From positions 1 through 33,896 of the forward strand of contig JANBPT010000485.1 of assembly GCA_027575765.1 (NCBI GenBank): 33,896 nt of DNA, read 5' to 3'. The DNA is from Tieghemiomyces parasiticus. Its lineage: Eukaryota; Kickxellomycota; Dimargaritomycetes; Dimargaritales; Dimargaritaceae. The position numbers and the translations under genes were made by a program. Of the stretch, positions 11,227-21,468 are shown in pieces (the first letter of the stretch is position 1; each line of letters opens with the position of its first letter). The notes under the pieces are model-generated. The model made no database searches and was not told the origin of the DNA. It worked only from the letters and a program-made list of their open reading frames with translations.

Positions 11227-11550
11227 ATGTGCAGGCCAATCTACGAAAAGTTTATCTGCGGTGGCATTTACCCCAACACGCACTGGGAACGCTGTAACCG
11301 GTGCCCGGTCGACCGGCTAGGTGAAAAGCTATTCTGTGGCTCGACCGGTGCCCCCAGTATCGTACAGATCGACAGACTGTGTCGGTACGTTGGGTGTCCC
11401 GTGTGTCGACGTGGTGGCCGGTGGCAATGCTGCCGGTGTTGTTTCCGCAATACTTTTGAACCTACGTGTAGTTTTCCAAACTGCGATCACCCAGTGTGCG
11501 ATCGGTGCATTGGTACCGTTGTGCCGCCCCTAGGTCCATCTGGTGGATAA
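11227..11550 (+). CDS. Small Cys-rich putative zinc-binding protein
   Basis: The frame encodes 107 residues, 16 of them cysteine. There is no signal peptide, so an intracellular metal-binding role is more likely than a secreted disulfide protein. The second half reads WQCCRCC (66-72), then C81-x4-C86-x-H88-x2-C91-x2-C94, a spacing typical of zinc ribbons; the first half has C2, C11, CNRC (23-26), C37, C52 and CPVC (57-60). A similar layout (W-x-C-C-x-C, then C-x4-C-x-H-x2-C-x2-C) occurs in uncharacterised fungal zinc-ribbon proteins. The ATG has A at -3. It lies alone in a gene-poor tract, is GC-richer than its flanks, and no intron is needed. Function is unknown. A chance ORF is possible, but the ordered cysteine pairs argue against it. 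Confidence 0.6.
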   Translation: MCRPIYEKFICGGIYPNTHWERCNRCPVDRLGEKLFCGSTGAPSIVQIDRLCRYVGCPVCRRGGRWQCCRCCFRNTFEPTCSFPNCDHPVCDRCIGTVVPPLGPSGG

Positions 11551-14500
11551 GTCACTAGATGCCTACGCAGATGCCTGATAACCAACAACATAAATGTTAC
11601 TACCCTGCTTATATTAAATGCAGTTCTTGCTTCTGGCCGATGATGGGAACCGTTAAAATCATAATAGAGACCCTGTCTATTTGGCTTGTAAATTGTTTAG
11701 AATAACGAAGTAGCGACAATTTCAGATCGTCACCTCTCCCAGACACCATTACTGTATCCTTCCATACTAGTCCTTTGACAACAATAGGGTCACATCATGC
11801 GTGTGCCGTTAGGTCTCGGAAGGTGTCTCTTTTTTTTCACACGTAGGAACCGCCATTAACACCAGGGGATGCGTAATTGCCAATACAATAGCGACGTCAT
11901 GGGGTTCATCGCGGGAGGATGATTTGCGACATTCGTGGTTTAGTGAAAGGTGGCGAATGAAAGGAGTGAACAAGACTCATTTGGTTGCTAATTGGCGCCT
12001 GAAGATAAGCAGGATCCCACATAATCTCTTGGTCAATACTGGGGCGAGGGGCCTACATCAGTCATTTTAGATTCGCTAATTGGTACGAGGGCATTTCGTC
12101 ACTTTTACCTGACGCATAATACCTTGAGGCAGGCGGATGGGCCAAGGGGAGATCTTCCCCGGTGGACAGGGTCCTTACTCACTGTACTGATATTTATTGA
12201 TCTGTCTGACGTGATCCTATACGATGCGAGACCGGGCACGTCACTTTGCGGCACACCTGACAAGCCGTCAGTACCCCGTTTGGAACTTTGCTACCTGATG
12301 CGCATGGGGCCAGTCCGGGTATTTTACCACACTACAGCGCCTTACCGCGTATTACGTCGGATTAGCTCTGCAAGGCAATTCTCTTCCCCACATACTGCTG
12401 ACGCTTTGCCTATGACACGCTTAAGAATGATGGACATATTAGATAGCTATCTACCTTTTGAAACTCCGCCGATATGCACTGCGAAGTGTCGTCATTGCAG
12501 TTGGCTAGAGCACTGCGAGGTTGCAAATAGGGTCCGAGTGACCATATCATCTGCAGGCTAGCCTACCGTAGCAGCAATGTCACTCTAAAATAATGGTCAC
12601 CCTAATTTCAGGAGGCAAAGCCACGGCTGGCCACTTTGAACTAGTATAATATAGAGACACGAAGGGGAAGGCGGATCCTAGCTCCCGAAAATGCCGCTTC
12701 AATCGTCACTGGCCATGGATTTCCAGGCAGAAACGCCAAGTATCTACACTGCACGTCACGTCTTGTACTATTGTAAAAGGGACTTGGGCTAACCTATAAA
12801 TTTCTTCGCCATATGCCCCTTACGACGTATATACCGGGACTTGAGAGTAACAAGGACATGCGCGTGACCCCATAGCCTACATCGCATCATTTACAATGGC
12901 AGCATATGGCAGCGGGATCACAAGCTTACCCGACCAAGAAAGATTGGTTTCGTAACATCGCTACCTACCATCAGCCACATAACCTTAACTGCTTCTGCCT
13001 AGGTTCGGCTAGCCATAAATGACGAGTGACACGACCTTTTAAGGGCCATAACTACAGATGAACCAAAAACCGCTAGACTTTACATACGCTATTAGCTTCC
13101 GGGTTGGGGGGGGGGTGATGTCAAGACACGAGATGGCCCTCCGGTGGCTGGCTAAACGCGTATAGGAGGCGAAGACTATGGCTTAACAGTGGGGTTTGAC
13201 AGTCGATCGCATAAATATGACCGCAGCAGACCTTAGCTTTCGATATTGAAATTGAAGGGCTCGATGGGACTTGGACATAGAGGGCTTCGAGAAGTAATTT
13301 CCAAAACCAACGCACACAGCGGTCGGCTGAATGAGTTGCAGAAACATATAACAAGTTCAGGGATGACAGACGTAGTGTGAGAAAACCAGGATGTCTGACG
13401 GTGTGTCGAAGTAAACTCCGACCGGCTGGGTGTACGCTTGCTTCAAATAAAGGTCGGGATGCAATAGTATCTTGTGTGAAGGACTAGCCGAATTTTACCG
13501 ACGTATTTTATCACGCAAGGGGTCCGCCGACCGTCGGTCTTGACGACATAGGTCTATTCATGTTTCGAGCGTGCAAGGGTCCCGACACGGTTTACGCAGG
13601 GTGGAGTTGTAGTTGGATACAGGATGTCCACAGCCCATGCGGTCCCACCTGTAACGTCTTGAACTTCATGGGACCAGTTTCCATCCTATAGTTGTTGATC
13701 TCATTGTTAAAATACAATCTCTCGCCAGCGTGCGAGCCATCCGTGAACAAGGAACGGGGTCACATTTTACCTGGACCTTACCACGCTACCCCTTACCAGC
13801 GTGGACAATGACGATATTCCGTAGTGTGTCTCTCCTTTAAATCTCCTCGCCTATTCACCACCCCTTCTACGGCACTTCGCATTAAGATCCGCGGGGATTG
13901 GCGAAAAATAATAATTTGGAGAGGCTAGCTACACCACAAAATCCAACCTCTGTGTCAATGGCCGGGGTCGGAAATAACCGTATACTGCCACCTCAACAGT
14001 GGCAGCCGCCGCCAGAAAGAGAGAGCCTAGTAGATGGCGGAAATGGTAAAGGCTGAGGACTTGGTTGGTCAGACCGTAGCGCTATCACTTATAGTTTGGC
14101 CTCGGGTGGAAGATCAGGAAGGAGAAGGTAAATGTATTTCGGGCCTACCCCTTCGGGGAAAACGGCCCAATAACCGCTAGGTGGAGGAAGGCACTGATTC
14201 AGTGTTTGCAGAAAGTCGCAACGCCCTAAACATGACTCAAGGGGGAAGCGGAGTGTAGAGGGGGAGAGGGGGGGCGTGCGTGAGCTTACTGTTTCATGCA
14301 ACATCGAGTGCTAATGGGAGGTACCCATTCTGGACGCAACTAAGTCCAGGATCGATAATATAAAGGAGGGAGTGATGAGGGAGGGGGAAGACTGGCAACT
14401 TCATTTTTAAGTAAGCTGCTCACTCGGCCTGAGCAAGCGCTGGCCAACTGATCGAGGAAAATGTGCGAGTCGAGTGGAGATATCAACCTCAACTCTGCGC

Positions 14501-16915
14501 TGTGGAAATACGGTCCACGTTTCTTTGAGCATGTGTAAGTATGCGTGTGTGTGGGTGGGAGGGGGGGCAGGTTGCAGTCCTCTCACCCTACCTGGCTGAA
14601 AACGGATTATATTGCAATCGAGTACTAGAAATCCCAACTGACTGTCTAGTGTTGGGTCACCTTATTGCAGTAAAGGAAACTAACCTAGTCCCAATTATAG
14701 CAGACGCCCTCGCCCCTACCCATCTCTGTTATGTTGTCTCAATTATACCGATGGGAAAAGAGATAATAGCTTCCCTAGCTCTGTGCGACTGGACTTATCG
14801 ACATTTGATAGGTGGATACGATCACACGGCCGGCGGATAGTCGGGCGGGGAAGGAAGCAATCGTACCCCAATAGTGCAGGGACCGTCTCACCTGGTGTGG
14901 CCTGTTTGCGTACCACCATGTCGGAGTGAAAGTTAGTGGCGGACCTTCCCCTTTGGCGTAGAAAAAGGTACTGAGCTTTACCGAAGGCAACCGCTACTCG
15001 TAGGCATAATAATGGGTAAGGGGCAATGTCGAATTACTTGAGAGTGGAAGCATCCCCCCTTTCGAGCTCAGCGCGAGTTAAATATGCACCTCTAAAAGAT
15101 GTTATTACGATCAAAACCGGCGCCATCGATGATTTCCGGTATTAATTCTTTTTGTCAAATGAAACGGCTAATCCAGGGCCTTGCCAGGTTTTGGTGTATT
15201 TCAACGTTACCAGGTACTGTTGTATCTTACCCCTAAAAATAGGGTGCAGAGGGAGGAGTGATCAAATACACTGTAAAAAAAGAGGCACCCTCGCGCGCCC
15301 GGCCGCATTCGTGGTGCTAAGGATGGGGATGTTAGTGGGGAAGAGAAGAGTGGATGGGGGGAGGAGGCGCTCTCCTTCGCGCCTATCGTTGCACAACCTA
15401 GATCCACAAGCGCAGGTGGTGGCACAGGCGGAGCGGCTGTTGACAACGGTGGCGAGCGCGCTGTGTAAGCCATTGGTCTCAGCTGAGCGTACGGTGTAAC
15501 GCTTGGCCGTGGTACGGTTTGAAGAACGAAAAGGGAGCGGGTGGGTGGTAGGTGAAGAGCACGAAAGAGACGGAGGAGAAGTCAGACTGGTTGTGATGAG
15601 GTACCACTGAGTACGAGAGGGTCGGTAAGTGCCGTTTATTCCATCCCGGCTTCCTCGACTCGACATCCTCTCCTACTCAGTTTGTAAGCTAACCAAAGGT
15701 ACTGCCTGTTTCTCCCTAAGCCCCATCAGATCCATTATACATCGGTAGCCGGGTCCAGGCGCCACGATGGCCCTGCTGCTAGCGGGTGTGAGATTTTGGT
15801 TGGTAGACTGCGGGATATTGAGGTGCAATGCGTTATGTGCACGCGCGGTTTATACCGAGTAATAAAGCCAGCGGACTGAACCTATTTCTATCGACAAAGT
15901 TTAAGGGGGTTGGACCCTCAGTCTAGCGCGCTGGTCGAAGTGGCACCGAATCATGTAATGAATGGAAAGCGGGATAGCCAGTTCCGATCGGCCAGCTCGG
16001 TGCGACCATTGGCCAAGCCTCTCGTTAGGCAATTGTGGCCGAGAAGCCTAACGGACGCGCCTTCCGAGTGACGCTGTCGCGGCACGATACGGGGACACCG
16101 ACGTCAGTGCCAGACCTTCGCGGGCACCCGTTTGTGGATAAACAAGTTGACCGGTCAGTGGGAAAATTAACGATTTAGTTGAGGACGCACTGTCCAATTG
16201 GATACTATTCGTTTTCACACAGTTGGGGCTGCGTCACACGGAGTCGACCCCGCTGCTGTCAAGGGTATTGCCATCTCCCAGGCCTGGGGGTATGGTTGGA
16301 GTTATGGCTTGGAAGCCGGTTTTGCCGCCACCGAAATATGCGAGAGTAGGGTTGAACAGTATGCGAAACGATAGGAACGAGAATGTAATGAGTCGTTGGG
16401 TTGCCTCACCTCCTCGTTGCCACGATGTTGCCACCATCAACATTTGCAGGTGGGTGGGGGAGAAGGGGGAGGCTGATGTCACCGAGTCGTGGAACTAAAG
16501 CCAGGAGAAGGCAAATAAAGGGGCTAGGGTAGTGAGTGATTGGCAGAGTATATCGGGGGGGTAGAGTGAAAAAGAGGGTGGCAGAAGGCGTACTCTCCGC
16601 CACCCACTACAACCAGTCATACGGGGTCTAAGGATGGGAGTCCAGTCGTTTGCAACTCATTGGGCGCACAACCCAACCCGATAAACAAATGAAAAAGGAT
16701 GGTGGCCTCGACTCCGCCTCACTTCTTCACCCTTTTGGCTGGCCAATTGTGTAACCTCGGAGTGATGTAGGGGCCGGGAAGAGATCGATACTGGCCTGGA
16801 CGCGTCCCACTCCACCACCCCGTATTTTCTAATCCACCTTGGTTCCCCACATTCGGATAGCACCCCTCTTCTCCCGCACGACCTCATTCCCCAGTGTCCT
16901 TCCCCGATCTCGAAG
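11551..16915. other. Gene-free 5.4-kb spacer
   Basis: I find no supportable gene, tRNA or rRNA. Open frames such as 12124-12561 (+) or 15262-15666 (-) have no recognisable domain, no consistent codon bias and often no ATG start. Notable bases are a G10 run (13106-13115), G-rich segments near 14240-14276 and 14553-14567, and a G7 run near 16555. The + strand is more G-rich than in the flanking promoter regions. Confidence 0.55.
14553..14567 (+). other. Potential G-quadruplex motif
   Basis: GGG-T-GGG-A-GGG-G-GGG gives four G3 runs with single-base loops, the most stable class of predicted intramolecular quadruplex. It follows a TGTG-rich segment in gene-free DNA. Whether it forms in vivo is unknown. 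Confidence 0.5.
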
Positions 16916-16922
16916 TATATAA
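16916..16922 (+). promoter_or_regulatory. TATA box of the secreted-protein gene
   Basis: TATATAA lies 152 bases upstream of the ATG at 17074. The DNA after it is C/T-rich with no ATG before the start codon, as expected for the leader of a highly expressed fungal gene. A transcription start some 30-60 bases downstream is inferred. Confidence 0.7.
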
Positions 16923-17073
16923 GCCATCCATCCGCTCTGCAGACTATCCCCACATCAACCCATTCACATCCGTCCCACCGCATCCCTTCCCATAATCTCA
17001 TCCTTTTGCATCTCGCCACTCCACTTACTCTCTCTCTCACCCCCTCCAAACTCACACCACTTCTACGCACACC

Positions 17074-17577
17074 ATGCAGTTCTCCACTCTCGCCATCGTC
17101 GCTGCCGCTGTGACTCTGTCTCAGGTCGCCCAGGCCCAGGACCAGGTCCACCAGTGCATCCTGAACTGCCAGAACGGTGACCCGAGCCAGTACATTTCCT
17201 GCTACAACAACTGCTACGCCCTCCTCACTGGCGGTGCTACCACCGAGGCCGCTGCCCAGACCACCGCCTCTGCTGTCATCACCACTGCCGCGCCCGAGTC
17301 GACCACCACTGTGACTAGCACCAGCACCACCACCTCGACCTCGTCCTCGACCAGCACCACCACTGACAGTGACGCTTCCTCAACCACCAGCTCTTCTTCC
17401 AACAAGAGCACCACTTCCGTCTCTACCAAGTCCGTCTCCACCACCAAGACCGCCTCGACCACTGCCACCTCCACCAGCACCGAGACCTCGTCTGAGAACA
17501 ACGGTGCCGCTTCCGTTGCCTCCTACGCCGGCCTTTTCATCGCCCCCGTGGCTGCCCTGCTCCTCGCCCAGCAGTAA
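17074..17577 (+). CDS. Secreted Ser/Thr-rich protein with twin CX3C motif, probably GPI-anchored
   Basis: This 167-residue protein is likely delivered to the cell wall or plasma membrane. Residues 1-21 form a signal peptide ending AQA, with cleavage probably before Q22. A short Cys module follows with C28-x3-C32-x10-C43-x3-C47, which would make a disulfide-linked helical hairpin. From about residue 50 to 145 the chain is nearly all Ser/Thr with Ala and Lys, a typical O-mannosylated stalk. The last 20 residues are hydrophobic, preceded by a small-residue region (NNGAAS), as in GPI-anchor signals. Codons are strongly biased to C-ending forms (ACC, GCC, TCC, CTC), implying high expression, in line with the TATA box. 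There is no intron. The module is not CFEM, which needs eight cysteines; I cannot assign a named family. Confidence 0.85.
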   Translation: MQFSTLAIVAAAVTLSQVAQAQDQVHQCILNCQNGDPSQYISCYNNCYALLTGGATTEAAAQTTASAVITTAAPESTTTVTSTSTTTSTSSSTSTTTDSDASSTTSSSSNKSTTSVSTKSVSTTKTASTTATSTSTETSSENNGAASVASYAGLFIAPVAALLLAQQ

Positions 17578-19395
17578 ACGACTAAAACAGACCCTGGCGA
17601 TCCAACCCAACCCTACCTCCCTAGCCGACCCTGGATCGTACATGGAGCAATCCTTGGTTGACTATCCCCTCTTCTTCTTTGTTGTGGTTTCTAGAGATGG
17701 GTGGTAGTGATAGTCCAGTGGTTCTAGTCAAGGATGGTATTATAAGTAGCACGCACTGTGTGGGTGTGTTAGATAATTAGTCTTTCTCATTATTCGTTTC
17801 CACTTATCTATCTGTACATTTACACGGCAAGTCGGCTTTGCAGCCTACCGCCCGTAATGGCCGAACTTTGTGGCGACTGCCCTCGCCACAGTATAAAACC
17901 TAATTGAAACTATTAAACTGTTTCCATCTACACAGTGCTGCCTGGCTAGATACCAAATCGTGGTGGCATGACGAGTTGCGCCGACGAGTAACCATACAGA
18001 CGAAAGTTACTCCAACGTTGAAAACAATGACACTACCCGCGGGGACCCCCCCCCCAAATTATTCGGTGGGTACGAACAGCGGCCATCGGCCCCCCCCAAT
18101 GCCACTGCAGCCCGATAGCATTTATCTGTTGGAATGGGGTGCAAGGAACACTTGCTAACCAAGGCTCCGAGCGCAGTGATTGGGTTCTCCTATTCCCAAC
18201 GGCCACATTCACGGTGTCACCCATGTTACTAGGCTGCAGTACTCAACTGGACTGCATTTGGGGCCTTGGCGACGGAGGGTGGCACCCTTGGGGAAGGGAA
18301 TTTGGTTGGGTCATGTAAATACGGCGGCAAGGGAACATGTGGCTAGGTGCAGGAGCAGGGGGTGTCAGTGAAGGACATATGAGAGGGCGATGAGCACTCG
18401 GGGACGCGGAAGGAAATGGGGTTGGCGAAGCGTAGTTACATTAAGTGCAAAACAGGGGAAGAGAATACACCAGACCCCGCACGATTCGTTCACCGACTAC
18501 CCGCTACGATGGCGACAGGCTTAGAGTTCAGAGATCCTTCATTGTGTCGACTGGGAGAAGAATCTGCGACACCTCACTAGTGCTTACCCACCAGAACTTG
18601 ACTGCTCTAGCGTGAGTGGATTGGATATCATTGTACTATGAAAATGAGTGTGCGCTTTCCCATACCGTCATCGCCAGCCCGACGCGCCCATTGAGATGAA
18701 CCGCCGGTCTCTACCGTACCAATATAGGGTTTAGTATAGAACCGATCATCGATATCATGATTGGCGTTCGTCATTAACGAGCAACGCAAGCGGGATTGAG
18801 TGATACGCCCTGCTGCTGCGCTGCCCTCCAATAATAGTGATGTTAAAAATATACCGCCCGCTAGTTATAGAGGGCAATCCGCCGGTCCATGCCCCGCAGC
18901 TCATAGGACTACTATGCTCAATAAGGGAACAATAATAATACTAGGCGGGTGGGTTGTTGGCTAAACGGACGCCACGGGCTATAACATCAGCCCACACGTG
19001 CGGACACGGATATCGCTAAATATGTTGTACATCCAGTCCGGTATCACACACCATGGCTAACTACTGAGGGGTTATCTATTTGATCAGCAGGGGCACCTTA
19101 AAAACACCGGGTTTTCAGGGTCCAACCAGTTATCGCTTTATGTTGTGTGTGTGTAATCCTTGTCACGGGATTGTTTTCTTGGAAACGACTTGGCGCCTAT
19201 GCCTCCAGGGGGTTAGTATTCGGTCCAATCTGGTCAAGTATGGGCGAAGGTTGGGTAAGGTGTAACCAGGGGTTCTGGGATCAGTGCCCGGTCGGGACGG
19301 GGAATGGAAGGGGGAGGCAAGGTGGAAGTCTTGGCACTCTTCAGCGGACTACCAGAGGCCACATGTCATACCTAATGCAGTACACACCACCACCA
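17578..19395. other. Intergenic region between convergent genes
   Basis: This lies between the stop of the secreted-protein gene (+) and the stop of the kinase gene (-). The first 350 bases are probably its 3' UTR and terminator. C10 (18046-18055) and C8 (18090-18097) runs lie about 35 bases apart. I see no recognisable gene. Confidence 0.55.
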
Positions 19396-20890
19396 CTACT
19401 CCACCACTTTATTGACCAAAAACGGCTGCTTCAAAATATTTGACCATGTGAACCGCAGCGCCGTATCCCGCTGCAACAATCCCTCCAAAAACGCTTTGAG
19501 GGACGAGGGGATACCCTTGGGCCACAAGATAGGATTTCGGGTCACATAATCGGTCAGTAGCGTTAAATCGCACACCGTGAACGGCACCTGGCCTACAAAG
19601 ATCTCGTAGAGTACGATCCCAAAGGACCAAAAGTCACACTGGTACGTATAGCGCGACTTGACCAGGACTTCGGGGGCCATGTAGAGTGGGGTGCCCTTGA
19701 GGATGGTCTGGTATTTGGTGTCCGCGGATGGTTTGAGTTGCGTGGCCAGTCCGAAATCGCAGAGTTTGACCCGGCCGTCGAGACCGATGAGGATGTTTTG
19801 CGGTTTGAGGTCGTGGTGAATGATCCCGCGCGCGTGAAGGTACTTGAGCGCGCTGAGGATCTGTTTGGCGATGGTGCGTACCTCGTCAGCTGCTAGGTAC
19901 TTGTGGATTTGGAGGTATTCCCCAAGATCGCACTGGTCCCGTAGGATGCAGGGGTTAGGTAGGCGGGTGGTGAGAAATGGGCCAGGTAAGGGACATGCAT
20001 TAATAGAGTTCGGTTGGGGCGGGCAGAGCTTCAGGTTGTGCGGCAGTTTGGGTTCTACGCGGCCCAGGCGCGACGGCCCGCTGGAAGTTGGATACTGCGT
20101 GCCGGCACCACAGGGTCCAGAAATGGGCGGCCCATTGGCTTTATAAGCACCTTAAGGCTGTTCTCTAATCCAGCTGGCATCCCGAGCAATGTAGGAAGCC
20201 CCGGAAACAAGCCGGCTGTAGACCCTTGCCTCTGCTGCTCAATTATTATTTACGGATCGAGGTGCCCCACTATAAATAATATAAAAAGGTCAACAGTAAA
20301 GTCCAAATGGGGTGGTTATGGGGCGATTGGCCGCAGGACATACGACCCGATGGCGCCACCACCGACAAGTACGATTTTGGTCCTAAATAGACAGCACCCT
20401 CCACCTTCTTCTTAACGCTGTTCGTTTGCCCACATCTATAGTGATGACTTACCTGGCAGAACTCAGTGGCAATACAAATATCGTCGTCCGTTTCAAAGAA
20501 TTCCACAAGGTGCACGATGTGCGGGTGCTCAATCTGACGTAGGAGCGCAGACTCTTCACGGTAGATGGCCAGCTCGCGGTCCGACTTGCGTTTCTTGGAC
20601 ACGAGCTTCAAAGCTACCAGGGCACCACTGTTGCGGGCGTGGGCCTAGTTTCGCACAGCAGAAGGTAAGGGTGGTTGTTAATAGATTTAGCTAGATGGCC
20701 TAACGAGGGCCAGTTACTATGGTTTTCAGCTAAAAACCGCAACTACTCACCTGAACCCAGAGGCCCCAATACCTCGTAGATACACGGCGCTACCCTTACT
20801 CACCTTAAACACGCGGCCGTACTGGCCCTCACCGACCTGGACTAGCGTAACGTACTTGTCCAGGGCCTCAAGTGGGAGGTCCTCGGCCAT
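19396..20890 (-). CDS. Fused/STK36-type serine/threonine protein kinase, three exons
   Basis: The model joins exons 20804-20890, 20453-20644 and 19396-19932, all phase 0, giving 271 residues. Introns are 159 nt (GTGAGT...TAG) and 520 nt (GTAAGT...CAG). Exon 1 holds the glycine loop GEGQYGRVFK; exon 2 has the ATP-binding lysine in ALVALK (K42) and HPHIVHLVEFFETD; exon 3 has the catalytic loop HHDLKPQN (132-139), DFG (152-154), APE (179-181), DFWSFG and a final GLLQRDTALRFTW block. The alignment with animal Fused/STK36 and plant TIO kinases is close and nearly gapless, including the FETD, KGTPLYM and NPILWP-like segments. Unlike those large proteins it stops right after the kinase fold and has no ARM-repeat tail. 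The HRD arginine is replaced by histidine, making it a non-RD kinase. In other eukaryotes the family acts in cilia, Hedgehog signalling or cytokinesis; the role here is unknown. It is divergent from HAUS6. Confidence 0.8.
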
Positions 20891-21468
20891 GTCGGGATGC
20901 GGTTCAACTCAGTTGATGGAGGGGGCCGAGATTGAGCTGGCGTGGGGTCAATTTCAAGGTCCGAAATGTAAATAAAAATACAGGGTCGACCGGGAAAGTG
21001 GGAAATGAATGAAGGTTTGGCCAACTAGGTCACATGAGAATGCGTGAGTTTGTTGACCAAGAGTATGTCGGGTATTGGCAGTCAACAGGGACCCTTAGCT
21101 GTCACTCCCGAGGAACCTGTAGCGGAGAAAACTAAAAGCTCTACTGCAGTGCGACGATGGTGCTTTTGGTACGGAATCTGCTGGTTGGCTGACCAGCGCG
21201 CAGAATCGCATGTGGCATTGTTATACATGCCAGAGTCCCCTGCTGGACCATTTTTTCATCACATTCGCAAGCTTCTGTACCCTATTGCTTCCTACCCTCA
21301 TTGTTTGGCTAGGCTCACCGCCAATTAGACCAACCAGGAGGTCGACGATTCCCGTACTCTCCACCGCCAACACGCACGTTGCTTGGCTGGCCGACTTAAA
21401 TCACACCCCTACCAGCTGCTTCCAAATTCGGCCCGCCAAAACCCCACCACTCCTTCAGGCCTCCTCCG
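20891..21468. promoter_or_regulatory. Divergent promoter region, kinase / HAUS6
   Basis: 578 bases separate the two start codons, so both 5' leaders and promoters must lie here. The HAUS6-proximal 150 bases are pyrimidine-rich on the + strand, as seen before other genes in this window. I see no clear TATA box. Confidence 0.5.

Noticed and set aside
12124..12561. 145-codon + frame in the gene desert
   Set aside because: It begins at TTG, has mixed codon use and no domain; the CxxxCxxCxxxxxxC-like end looks fortuitous.
15262..15666. Overlapping Ser/Thr-rich frames on both strands
   Set aside because: Three overlapping frames of similar composition come from a local G-rich/C-rich bias; none shows a motif.
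16657..17151. 164-codon minus-strand frame over the promoter and start of the secreted-protein gene
   Set aside because: It covers the TATA box and signal peptide of a well-supported gene and arises from the C-rich + strand; no family resemblance.
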